Assembly: GCA_039817415.1 (NCBI GenBank) | Contig: JBCBVV010000014.1 | Location: forward strand, 62,001-126,000 | Direction: 5' to 3' | Length of the DNA stretch: 64,000 nt | DNA from: JALEFZ01 sp039817415 | GTDB taxonomy: Bacteria > Bacteroidota > Bacteroidia > J057 | In this document: piece after piece, positions 17,579 through 25,470 of the stretch | How positions within the stretch are numbered: position 1 is the first letter of the stretch | Layout: the number at the start of each line of letters is the position of its first letter | The notes under the pieces: model-generated | Seen by the model: the letters and a program-made list of their open reading frames with translations, nothing else | Databases searched by the model: none | What the model was told of the DNA's origin: nothing | Position numbers and translations under genes: made by a program

Positions 17579-19591
17579 ATGAGCCGAAGGAAAAGCTTGA
17601 TCGTGTGCCTCATGGCTTACACGATATTGTTTTCAGTTGCATTTGGACAAAGTCATTCTCACCATCATGCAGGTCATCATCACAAAGACCATTTTGAAAT
17701 TGATTGGGAGATGGAACAATGCTACATCATCGAAGCCGAGCAAAGAAGGCATGAAGGGATCAGAGCTGCCGCCCAACTTTCCAGCGATTCCACACGCAAT
17801 TACGACTTAACATATCACCGTCTCGAATGGACGGTCAATCCAAACGTTCGATCCATCCTGGGCAAAGTTACTTCCCACTTTATAGCCATGGAGTCCAACT
17901 TTCAAAGCGTCTATTTCGACTTAGCCAAAGAACTTCGAGTTGACTCCGTTAAGCAAGGGAACTTAGCACTCCCCTTTTCTCGTTCAGGAAATGACCTGAT
18001 TAGGATTGAGCTCCCCAATTCTCTGGATGTTGGAGACATGGACTCGACTACGATTTTCTATCACGGAATTCCCCCAAACTCCGGTTTTGGATCTTTTGAG
18101 ATTGATGTTTTGGGAAATGGTTCTCCGGTCTTATGGACGCTTTCAGAACCCTATGGTTCTCGAGACTGGTGGCCTTGTAAACAAGATCTTTCAGATAAAA
18201 TTGATTCCGTAGACATCATCGTAACGACCTTGGATTCCTTCAGAGTCGCTTCCAATGGATTGCTGATCTCGGAAAAACAAACGGGGGGATTGTCCAAGAC
18301 CTACCACTGGAAGCATAAATATCCTATTCCAGCCTACTTGATCGCCATTGGAGTAGCGCATTATAACGTCTATTCCGATTGGGTGGTTTTGGGAGGAGAT
18401 TCTCTTGAAATCCTAAACTACGTTTATGATCGTTCGCTTACAGAGGCCATGGAAGAAACACCCAGAACCATCGGAATCATGGAGCTTTTCTATGACCTGT
18501 TCGGAGAATATCCCTACATGGATGAGAAATACGGCCATGCAGAATTCAACTGGGGAGGAGGAATGGAACACGCGACGATGAGTTTCATGCGCGTCTATTA
18601 TCACGGTTTGATTGCCCATGAGGTAGCTCACCAATGGTTTGGCAACAAGGTTACCTGCGGCAGTTGGAAAGACATTTGGCTCAACGAAGGCTTTGCTACC
18701 TACCTAACTGCCATCACCTACCAGTATTTATTTGATGAAGCCACTTGGTTAAGTTGGAGAACTGGGGCCATCGGCATTGCTACCCGTTCAGATTCAGGTT
18801 CTGTTTATGTAGATGATACCACCAGCGTTTCCCGTATTTTCAGCGGAGAACTATCCTACTTCAAAGGTGCGCTCGTTCTTCATATGCTACGATGGGAGCT
18901 GGGAGATTCAACTTTCTTTTCTGGCTTAAGAAGCTACCTGAATGCACCTGAACTCGCCTTTGGCTATGCACAAACGGCAGACCTCCAGCGCATTTTGGAG
19001 GCAGAAAGCGGGAGAAACCTCCAAGAGTTTTTTGACGACTGGGTATATGGTCAAGGCTTTCCTTCCTACCAGATCAATTGGTGGCAACAAAGAGATACCC
19101 TGATGATGTTTGCCAATCAGGACGTGTCTCATCCTTCTGTAGACTTTTATGAAATGACCTTACCCATCAAAGTATTTGCCGCCGATGGGACTGATACCTT
19201 GTTCAGGAGAGCACATACCAGGGATGGCCAAGTCATTAAAATCCCCTTCTCTAAAAAAATAGACAGTCTTCAACTAGATCCTGATTATTGGATTCTTACA
19301 CAAGAGCGTGAAGTCAACGCCCTTCCTACCGTAAACCTTTTACCCAACGACGAATCCATCACGAGTATCTACCCTGTACCATTTGGAAATCGTCTGAATA
19401 TTTTCGCTTCAGCGCCATTCGAAGATGTAAAACTATATGATTTACAAGGGAGGGAAGTGTACGCATCCAATCAACTACACAGTCAAGGTGAGCTTAGGAT
19501 TAATACCACTGACTTGCCCAGAGGATTATACATGGTAAAATACCGTATGGGAGACAACATTTTCTTCAAAAAAGTACTCAAGTCTCTTTAG
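17579..19591 (+). CDS. M1-family zinc aminopeptidase with T9SS sorting domain
   Basis: Exported peptidase, about 670 residues from the ATG at 17579 (the TTG at 17549 only lengthens the N-terminus before the signal peptide). After the signal peptide comes a His-rich stretch (SHSHHHAGHHHKDH). The catalytic site is HEVAH (His347-His351) with Glu370 in NEGFATY, the classic HExxH-x18-E spacing. The substrate-binding GAMEN motif is changed to GGMEH at 327-331. The last 75 or so residues are a type IX secretion C-terminal domain (YPVPFGNRLNI, LYDLQGREVY, LPRGLYMVKY), so the enzyme should be released or surface-anchored for protein degradation. It is probably a single transcription unit, closed by a terminator. 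Confidence 0.93.
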   Translation: MSRRKSLIVCLMAYTILFSVAFGQSHSHHHAGHHHKDHFEIDWEMEQCYIIEAEQRRHEGIRAAAQLSSDSTRNYDLTYHRLEWTVNPNVRSILGKVTSHFIAMESNFQSVYFDLAKELRVDSVKQGNLALPFSRSGNDLIRIELPNSLDVGDMDSTTIFYHGIPPNSGFGSFEIDVLGNGSPVLWTLSEPYGSRDWWPCKQDLSDKIDSVDIIVTTLDSFRVASNGLLISEKQTGGLSKTYHWKHKYPIPAYLIAIGVAHYNVYSDWVVLGGDSLEILNYVYDRSLTEAMEETPRTIGIMELFYDLFGEYPYMDEKYGHAEFNWGGGMEHATMSFMRVYYHGLIAHEVAHQWFGNKVTCGSWKDIWLNEGFATYLTAITYQYLFDEATWLSWRTGAIGIATRSDSGSVYVDDTTSVSRIFSGELSYFKGALVLHMLRWELGDSTFFSGLRSYLNAPELAFGYAQTADLQRILEAESGRNLQEFFDDWVYGQGFPSYQINWWQQRDTLMMFANQDVSHPSVDFYEMTLPIKVFAADGTDTLFRRAHTRDGQVIKIPFSKKIDSLQLDPDYWILTQEREVNALPTVNLLPNDESITSIYPVPFGNRLNIFASAPFEDVKLYDLQGREVYASNQLHSQGELRINTTDLPRGLYMVKYRMGDNIFFKKVLKSL

Positions 19592-19630
19592 TACGAACGG
19601 TTGAAATACTTCAATATTAAGTTATTGTTA

Positions 19631-19667
19631 AGGCCCCTCCTTTGATGTAAAGGAGGGGCCTCTTTTT
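19631..19667 (+). terminator. Rho-independent terminator of the M1 peptidase gene
   Basis: Thirteen-base GC-rich stem AGGCCCCTCCTTT / AAAGGAGGGGCCT with a five-base loop and a following T run. Confidence 0.93.
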
Positions 19668-19824
19668 TGTCAAAAATTCAAGGCAAAAGCGCTATTCATC
19701 AATTTTTTACAAAAAATATTTACGAAAAGCGCAAATATTTACCATTTATTCATTTTCTGCCATGTAAGGAAATATCGAAAACTTGGCCCTTTTTTTGCGG
19801 GTGAATGGTAAAATAGCGCGGATA

Positions 19825-20469
19825 ATGAAACTTCATCTTGCTGAACCCATTCTAGACCAACTGGCTGCCATCATGGGCGTCTTCATGGTGATGGTTGTAG
19901 CATATATCTTTATACGCATCATCCTCCAGAAGAAAGCCGAAATTAAATTGCATCAGTCCACTGATGGAGATTGGGTTTCTCCCAAAACCAGTCAAAAGCC
20001 TGTTCTTGCCAAAAAGAGCAAAGCCCAGCTAGCCATGGTGGGTGCGCAGGAAGTTTCATTTGGCTTCTCTACCGCTCCCATGGAAAGCCATGAAGTAGTT
20101 TCAAAGCCTCCACGCCCCAAAGAAGAGGAGATTAAAACACCCCCGAGATTAGGATTTGCGAAGGTCGTGAAAGCAGGAAATAACCTGATCCGCCTCAACT
20201 TGGTCAATATCGGCTCAACCATGAAGTTTGAGCGCGTTGTGCCAGATAAGTTTAATGAAGTAGAAGTGAAGCTTCAAAGCAGGAGCGGAGGGCGCGGTTT
20301 TATCTCACCTAAGTCTAATGTTTCTTTTGTCTTGACCGGAACCAACCTGGACTACCAGACCTATCACTTCAAGGTGTATTTTAAGGATGGCAAAGGGAGA
20401 AGCTATGTACAAGAGGTAGCCGGACTAGGAAATGAGAAACCTATCATTGAATTACCAGAATCCCGTTAG
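19825..20469 (+). CDS. Single-pass membrane protein of unknown function
   Basis: About 214 residues from the ATG at 19825; a longer TTG reading from 19783 is possible. One membrane helix lies near the N-terminus (IMGVFMVMVVAYIFIRIIL), then a Lys/Pro-rich linker, and a C-terminal beta-rich part of about 100 residues (NLIRLNLVNIGSTMKF, VKLQSRSGGRGFISP, YHFKVYFKDGKGRSYVQE). I do not recognise the family. Its stop codon overlaps that of the convergent Nudix gene (TTAG at 20466-20469), leaving no room for a terminator between them. Confidence 0.7.
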   Translation: MKLHLAEPILDQLAAIMGVFMVMVVAYIFIRIILQKKAEIKLHQSTDGDWVSPKTSQKPVLAKKSKAQLAMVGAQEVSFGFSTAPMESHEVVSKPPRPKEEEIKTPPRLGFAKVVKAGNNLIRLNLVNIGSTMKFERVVPDKFNEVEVKLQSRSGGRGFISPKSNVSFVLTGTNLDYQTYHFKVYFKDGKGRSYVQEVAGLGNEKPIIELPESR

Positions 20470-20912
20470 GCAGGTAGCTTATTTTTACTCAGCCACCTCG
20501 CCAAAGCTTTATCTATCGGAAAGGTAAAATCGTCCTCACTTAATTCACTCAGGTTAATCCAGCGAAAACTCTGCCCCTCCTCCTGAGGTGGGAAATCAAA
20601 TTTCGCCTCACTTATTTTGAGACTGTGGTCGCCTCTAGGCTTTACGAGAAAATACATGGAGACCATGTCGTGCTGATCGTTGAAAGCAGACAATTGATGA
20701 AAAGGGTTGACGTAGACGACATTTCCAACCGTCATGTCCATCCCAGCTTCTTCCATCCATTCTCTTTTCAGTCCCTCTGCTGGTCCTTCTCCAAACTCTA
20801 AGCCTCCTCCAGGCAGTTTGGTCATGAATATTCCGAAGCGGTATTCATCACTAACCAGCAACCTTCCCTGTTCAATCCATAAACCATACACCCTGACATT
20901 AAATTTTCTCAT
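20466..20912 (-). CDS. Nudix hydrolase
   Basis: 148-residue pyrophosphohydrolase with a Nudix box that runs GGGLEFGEGPAEGLKREWMEEAG (the GX5EX7REUXEEXGU pattern, read here in two pieces). The substrate is not predictable; the size fits small NDP-X or oxidised-nucleotide hydrolases. It is the third gene of a tight minus-strand unit, 10 bases behind the STAS-like gene. Confidence 0.9.
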   Translation of the reverse strand: MRKFNVRVYGLWIEQGRLLVSDEYRFGIFMTKLPGGGLEFGEGPAEGLKREWMEEAGMDMTVGNVVYVNPFHQLSAFNDQHDMVSMYFLVKPRGDHSLKISEAKFDFPPQEEGQSFRWINLSELSEDDFTFPIDKALARWLSKNKLPA

Positions 20913-20922
20913 AAGCTTCTCT

Positions 20923-21315
20923 CTAGGAAATTAACCAGGCAATGGCCTCCTCTTCGGTATCAAAGTAGGCATAGGTAAAGCCATCCATAGCCACTTCTTT
21001 CTTTTCTATCCGCGCAAGAGTAGCAGTCGAAGTCAGGTAAGCCATTTTTTTACACCCTGCCTTCATGTAGCGGCTCACAATGTGCGTATCACGCCATGCA
21101 TTGAGTTGTTCACTAAGGAGGTATCGGAAATCCCGGACATCCAGCAGCAATCCTGGAGCTCCACATTCGAAGGCATAGCCAGCGAAATTGCTGAGTGCAT
21201 CCATAAATTCCTGATCTGTCATGGTAGCCGTCTTGGTCTCCCAGTCAAGTTTCAGGACATTTTCTGCTTGCAGATGTTGAAATTCGTAAAGGGGATGAGT
21301 GTAAAGTGTTTCCAT
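20923..21315 (-). CDS. STAS/SpoIIAA-like protein
   Basis: About 130 residues from the ATG at 21315, 14 bases after the hslV stop. The pattern of a short N-terminal strand, GLLLDVRDFRY in the middle, and KKMAYLTSTATLARIEKK followed by a C-terminal FDTEEEAIAWL helix is that of the SpoIIAA/SEC14-like or STAS-like family. Such proteins bind ligands or act as partners of other proteins. Its role is unknown. Co-transcription with hslV and a Nudix gene is the only clue. Confidence 0.65.
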   Translation of the reverse strand: METLYTHPLYEFQHLQAENVLKLDWETKTATMTDQEFMDALSNFAGYAFECGAPGLLLDVRDFRYLLSEQLNAWRDTHIVSRYMKAGCKKMAYLTSTATLARIEKKEVAMDGFTYAYFDTEEEAIAWLIS

Positions 21316-21329
21316 TCTAAATGGCTGTG

Positions 21330-21896
21330 TTAGAGACTTTCTATGACGAAATTGTGGTTGGTATAAATACAAATATCAGCAGCGATGGTGAGGGCTTCCT
21401 TCACAATTTCTTCTGCAGAAAGGTGGGGAGCATGTTTTTTGAGCGCTAGTGCAGCCGAACGTGCATATTCTCCTCCAGAGCCAATGGCCATTACGTCCTG
21501 CTCAGGGGAAAGGACATTTCCATCTCCACTAATCACTAAACCGGTCTCCTTGTCCATCACAATGAGGAGAGCTTCCATCTTTCTGAGGTATTGATCGGTT
21601 CGCCAATCTTTGGCCATCTCTACAGCAGCTCGTGTAAGATTTGTGCGGAAAGCGTTCAATTTTTCCTCGAATTTCTCCACGAGTGTAAAGGCATCAGAAG
21701 TCGAGCCAGCAAAACCTGCCAGAATACTCCCATCCCCAATTCTGCGAACTTTTTTTACATTTCCCTTGGCTACGGTATTTCCTAAAGTGGCTTGCCCATC
21801 AGCTCCAAGCGCCATCTGTCCATTGTGAAATACCCCTAATACAGTGGTTGCATGTATGTTATTGTGAAAATAGGGGCTTGTTTCCCTTCCATTCAT
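21330..21896 (-). CDS. hslV: ATP-dependent protease subunit HslV (ClpQ)
   Basis: Proteasome-beta-like threonine peptidase of the HslUV complex. Starting from the ATG at 21896 gives 188 residues; the catalytic N-terminal Thr is expected at Thr17 in IHATTVLG, after a 16-residue propeptide removed on assembly. Strongly conserved blocks are GADGQATLGNTV, NVKKVRRI, AGFAGSTSDAFTL, AAVEMAKDWRTD, LRKMEALLIVMD, AIGSGGEYARSAA and ICIYTNHNFVIE. The ATPase partner hslU is not in this window, so the subunits are not encoded together here. Confidence 0.96.
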   Translation of the reverse strand: MNGRETSPYFHNNIHATTVLGVFHNGQMALGADGQATLGNTVAKGNVKKVRRIGDGSILAGFAGSTSDAFTLVEKFEEKLNAFRTNLTRAAVEMAKDWRTDQYLRKMEALLIVMDKETGLVISGDGNVLSPEQDVMAIGSGGEYARSAALALKKHAPHLSAEEIVKEALTIAADICIYTNHNFVIESL

Positions 21897-22095
21897 AATC
21901 AATCTTTTTCTATCTATTCGTTTAAGGAACCTCAATATTGTAAAAAGGCTTCCGATATAGGGTAGAAATTATGAAATAATAGGATTTTAGCCGAATACCT
22001 CTTTCATAGCTAAAGGATATTTGATACTGAAATGCGCTTGGGCATAGTTATTGTGCCATGTAAGAAATACCCCCTAAGGCTAAGAAATTCGCCAA

Positions 22096-22533
22096 ATGAA
22101 GAAATACCTACTCCAACTTCTCCCCATTACCTTGCTCTTCCTATTAGCATGTGAAATGGAACCCATAGAGCCAGAAAATCCTAATGGAAATGAAATCTCT
22201 TCGCCTTTTGTAGGAAATTGGCAAATCCAAAGATTCGCCATCGTCATTCAGGGTGGTGCCATCATGGCCGAAGATGCAGGCTTTTTTAACCTACAAGCTG
22301 ACGGAAAGGGCCAAGCAAAAGTGGAATATATTGGGAGCGAATATCCTGATACGCACGACATAAAGTGGTCCTACAATGAGGAAAGGGAGGAAATAACTAT
22401 TGACCACCTCGATAATAACAAAGAAGTATTCGAAGTAAAAGATCGCACGGATCAAAGCCAAAAGTGGCAAAGGCTGGAGTACGACAACAACGGAAACCTA
22501 GAAAAACAAACAGAAATTATCCTAGAAAAATAA
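22096..22533 (+). CDS. Small lipoprotein, lipocalin-like or Bacteroidota-specific
   Basis: 145 residues with an SPII signal ending in FLLAC (Cys at about 19). The mature part has several antiparallel strand-like segments (VGNWQIQRFAIV, KGQAKVEYIG, DIKWSYNEEREEITID) of the kind seen in lipocalin-like outer-membrane lipoproteins. No specific family is recognised. It stands alone on the plus strand between two minus-strand units. Confidence 0.7.
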   Translation: MKKYLLQLLPITLLFLLACEMEPIEPENPNGNEISSPFVGNWQIQRFAIVIQGGAIMAEDAGFFNLQADGKGQAKVEYIGSEYPDTHDIKWSYNEEREEITIDHLDNNKEVFEVKDRTDQSQKWQRLEYDNNGNLEKQTEIILEK

Positions 22534-22553
22534 GGTAAACTCTCCCCATACAT

Positions 22554-23654
22554 TCAGGCCTCACAAAGGATTTTTTGTTCCGTATTGAGTTTCATAGGTG
22601 CTTTGCAGAATGGGCAAGGTCTAAGCGTCCCATCATAATCCAGTAGTAAGTAAGAAATCCCACCCCCACATCTCAAATGCTTCCTTGAAATGGCAGGATA
22701 GAGAAAGATGGGCTTTTCTTCCCAGCCTTCTTCGAAATTATATTGATAGAACAATTCTTCTAGGTAATTCTTTTCATGCAGCCTAAGTTCTACATCCATG
22801 TTGGCGAAGTGTCCAACAGCCCTAGGCTCCAGCACATTGACCATGGGAACTTGCCATTCTTCCATCAGCTCCACAAAATTCGGCATGGCTCCTTCAGCCA
22901 AGTATTCCCTGGTAGGACAGACATTCACACTGACGAGCAAACCTTGCTCATGACAATGCAATACTGCTTTTTTAACCCAATCAAATGATTTATTGCTTCC
23001 CCGAAAGGCATTATGTGCATCTGGATCATGGTGATCTAGGCTAATTGCAATCCCCTCACAACCCGCTTCTTTTAACCTTTTTGCCTTTTCAACTGTCAGG
23101 CCATAACCAGATGTATAGACCCAATTGGAGGAGTCCCGAAATTGGTCAATCAACCACACTAGGTCATCAAACCTGTTGAGGGGTTCGCCCCCAGAGTACA
23201 CGATTTGACTTACCCCATAATCTACCATAGCCTGGATTTTCTCTCGAAGCTCTTCACGACTGAGTACATCTTTCTGATTCAGGGTATCCCATTCGCTGCA
23301 ATGCGCACATTGTAGGGGGCATTTTTTGGTAATGGCGACCAATAACCTACGAAGGACGCCTTGGTTTTGTCCTGAAGGCATGACCTCCTCCATATGATGG
23401 TAGAAAAATTTGTCAAAAGCTGGGCTAGGCCAAAGGGGATGAAACATATCCCATCCATACTTTTTCTCATGCCGAAAAGCTTTGGATAAGCTTCTTCCTA
23501 GCAATACCTTATCTCCGTGAGTCCTGAGCTCTTTGAGTCCTTTAAGCGCTTTCAAAGGGCTCTTATACAATCTCACGCCCACCCACCAAATGTTGAGGAA
23601 CATCAATAGTTGAACCAGACGAAACTCCAGACCGGTAACTTTTCTTGTTTTCAT
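22554..23654 (-). CDS. Radical SAM protein with SPASM-like C-terminus
   Basis: 366-residue radical SAM enzyme. The 4Fe-4S cluster motif is Cys112-x3-Cys116-x2-Cys119 (KKCPLQCAHC), followed by the GGE motif in IVYSGGEPLNRF. A C-terminal Cys group (LRCGGG and LRPCPFCKAP) may bind a second cluster, as in SPASM/twitch proteins. The N-terminal 100 residues are an unassigned, partly hydrophobic helix-rich extension. It starts four bases after the preceding lipoprotein gene stop, so they are co-transcribed. Possible roles include modifying a peptide or protein exported with that lipoprotein; no target is visible. Confidence 0.85.
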   Translation of the reverse strand: MKTRKVTGLEFRLVQLLMFLNIWWVGVRLYKSPLKALKGLKELRTHGDKVLLGRSLSKAFRHEKKYGWDMFHPLWPSPAFDKFFYHHMEEVMPSGQNQGVLRRLLVAITKKCPLQCAHCSEWDTLNQKDVLSREELREKIQAMVDYGVSQIVYSGGEPLNRFDDLVWLIDQFRDSSNWVYTSGYGLTVEKAKRLKEAGCEGIAISLDHHDPDAHNAFRGSNKSFDWVKKAVLHCHEQGLLVSVNVCPTREYLAEGAMPNFVELMEEWQVPMVNVLEPRAVGHFANMDVELRLHEKNYLEELFYQYNFEEGWEEKPIFLYPAISRKHLRCGGGISYLLLDYDGTLRPCPFCKAPMKLNTEQKILCEA

Positions 23655-23658
23655 CTGC

Positions 23659-25281
23659 CTATTTTTGTTGAGCGAGGGATGCCTTCATTTCTCGCCATTC
23701 CATGGACATCTCATGTGTTACAATATCCCCTCTTCTTTTCATTCTGGCCAAGGTTTTCCATTCAGCCTTGTGATCATAATCTCTTACGTGGTGATAATAA
23801 CCCGTAGCGGTCAATGCATATAAGTATCCCTTCTCAATAGGAGTATCAAAACTCAATTGGAGGGCATCGCTCTTGTGGGGCTGTTCTGCATAGGATTTAT
23901 CTTGTTTAGCAATCAAGTCCATGACATTTTCCCCTTTGGAATTGGTGGCTTCAAGCATGGGAACCTCCTCCCAAGCATCAATGGCTTCCCAAGAAGTAGT
24001 CATTCCTACCTGATCTATTTCCCAAAAGCCAAAGGCAGATTCAAGTTTGATGACCACATCATTTGAAGGAATTTGAGACAAGTCAAGGTCTATGCCCAAG
24101 AACTGAGAACTGATTACACCTGCATCGTGAAAAGCCCCTACAGGCTGCCATTTCCCATCTATTTGGACTGAGGCTTTTAGAGATATACCACGCTTGGCTG
24201 TGTTTTCTGCATAGGTAGCAGGATCTACCTTGTCCATTTTCTTGTTCCAGGCATCAAACTTCTTCCCCAAGTGCATGAAGAATACTTCTGCGACTTCTTC
24301 AAGCCATTCAGTCTGTCTGCCATAGATAATGAGCTTGGCTTCATCTTTATCAAATTCTTCCTTGTTGAACTTGAGGGTAATGGAATTCAAGCGCTCTCCG
24401 TCATTTTTCTCTTCGAACCTGTGTACTTGCTCATCCACATCATGAAGGGCTGCCTTCACATCTTTTCCAAAAGTTTGGATGGCTGCCTCAGGTCTTTTCA
24501 ACTCCTTGTAAGCAAAGAGCGGGCCATGTGACATCTTGGCGATTTGCATTCCTGTAGGATAAGAGGCCTTTTGTAAACTGAATGAGTTCAGATATTGGTC
24601 CTCGGGAAGTTCATTTGCAATTGAAATGCTAAGGGGAGCTTCTTGTGGGGTTAAACCTGTCAAAGGCAGGACATCCTCTCTTTCTAGGGATTTTGAAATC
24701 GCTCCTGACAGCATCGATCCCTGAAAAATTGGTGTTTCGTTTTGATTGACATATACTCTAGGGCAGTTACAAGCAATGGCCAGAAAGCCTACAAATAAGG
24801 CGAAGGACTCTACTAAACCTAGTAATATGGTAGGTCCCGGCTGGTCTTTGATGATGTAATAATCTGTAATTTGCCCAAATTCCAAGGCTATCTCTCCCGG
24901 CTCTATCATGTCCTTTACTTCCAGGTAAAGCACATCTTTGTATGTACCCTCTTTACGCAATTGAGGGTTCAAGGCTCCTCTTCTTCCTAATTTTGGTTCC
25001 GGATAAAGTAACTCACTTACTGGAGATAAATACCCCATGATCTTTCCTGTACTCAAATCTGCATCGTCAAGTCTAAATACACTTCCTCCCTTGACAATGT
25101 AAATTTCATTGCGGTCAATGGCTTTAGAATTGATAATACTCTGAATTTGTGCTGAGCTGAGATTCTCTTTTTCAAGGGAAACCTTTTGGGTTTTGACAAA
25201 AAAGATGCAGCTGCTTAGGGCACTCAGGAAAATAAATGAGCCGACAGTAAGGCTCAACTGGCGGAGGTTAATACGTTTCAT
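23659..25281 (-). CDS. Large predicted lipoprotein of unknown function
   Basis: 540 residues with an N-terminal hydrophobic segment and lipobox FLSALSSC. An early beta-rich region (EIYIVKGGSVFRLDD) is followed by a second hydrophobic stretch (about residues 150-170) that ends in ACNCPRVYV, then a long mixed domain with KLIIYGRQTEWLEEVAEVF and a Trp-rich C-terminus. No named domain is recognised. It overlaps the transcription unit of the radical SAM gene (4-base gap), which suggests joint function. Confidence 0.7.
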   Translation of the reverse strand: MKRINLRQLSLTVGSFIFLSALSSCIFFVKTQKVSLEKENLSSAQIQSIINSKAIDRNEIYIVKGGSVFRLDDADLSTGKIMGYLSPVSELLYPEPKLGRRGALNPQLRKEGTYKDVLYLEVKDMIEPGEIALEFGQITDYYIIKDQPGPTILLGLVESFALFVGFLAIACNCPRVYVNQNETPIFQGSMLSGAISKSLEREDVLPLTGLTPQEAPLSISIANELPEDQYLNSFSLQKASYPTGMQIAKMSHGPLFAYKELKRPEAAIQTFGKDVKAALHDVDEQVHRFEEKNDGERLNSITLKFNKEEFDKDEAKLIIYGRQTEWLEEVAEVFFMHLGKKFDAWNKKMDKVDPATYAENTAKRGISLKASVQIDGKWQPVGAFHDAGVISSQFLGIDLDLSQIPSNDVVIKLESAFGFWEIDQVGMTTSWEAIDAWEEVPMLEATNSKGENVMDLIAKQDKSYAEQPHKSDALQLSFDTPIEKGYLYALTATGYYHHVRDYDHKAEWKTLARMKRRGDIVTHEMSMEWREMKASLAQQK

Positions 25282-25352
25282 GGAGATGTAGGTTAAATCC
25301 AGTCTAGCTCTCCATCAAAATAGCAGGAAGAAATGAAACATGAAACATATAA

Positions 25353-25451
25353 GAGACTGTTTAAGATTTTAGTGTCCGGATTTCCTCAGCCATCTCAGTT
25401 GTCTTTCAATAACCTGCTTGTAAACTAAACATGATACATCTAAACAGTCTC
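25353..25451 (-). repeat. Dispersed inverted-repeat element, copy 1 (99 bp, MITE-like)
   Basis: Ends are GAGACTGTTTA and TAAACAGTCTC, a perfect inverted repeat. Read on the minus strand, its first 57 or so bases match copy 2 at 50419-50505 with only a few differences; the middle diverges and the far end matches again. It lies 19 bases beyond the stop of the TPR gene (25471). The left flank is TAA, the kind of TNA target used by some IS5-family elements, but the right flank is TGG and so gives no clean target duplication. Confidence 0.75.
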
Positions 25452-25470
25452 TGGGATTTCCTATTTTTCC

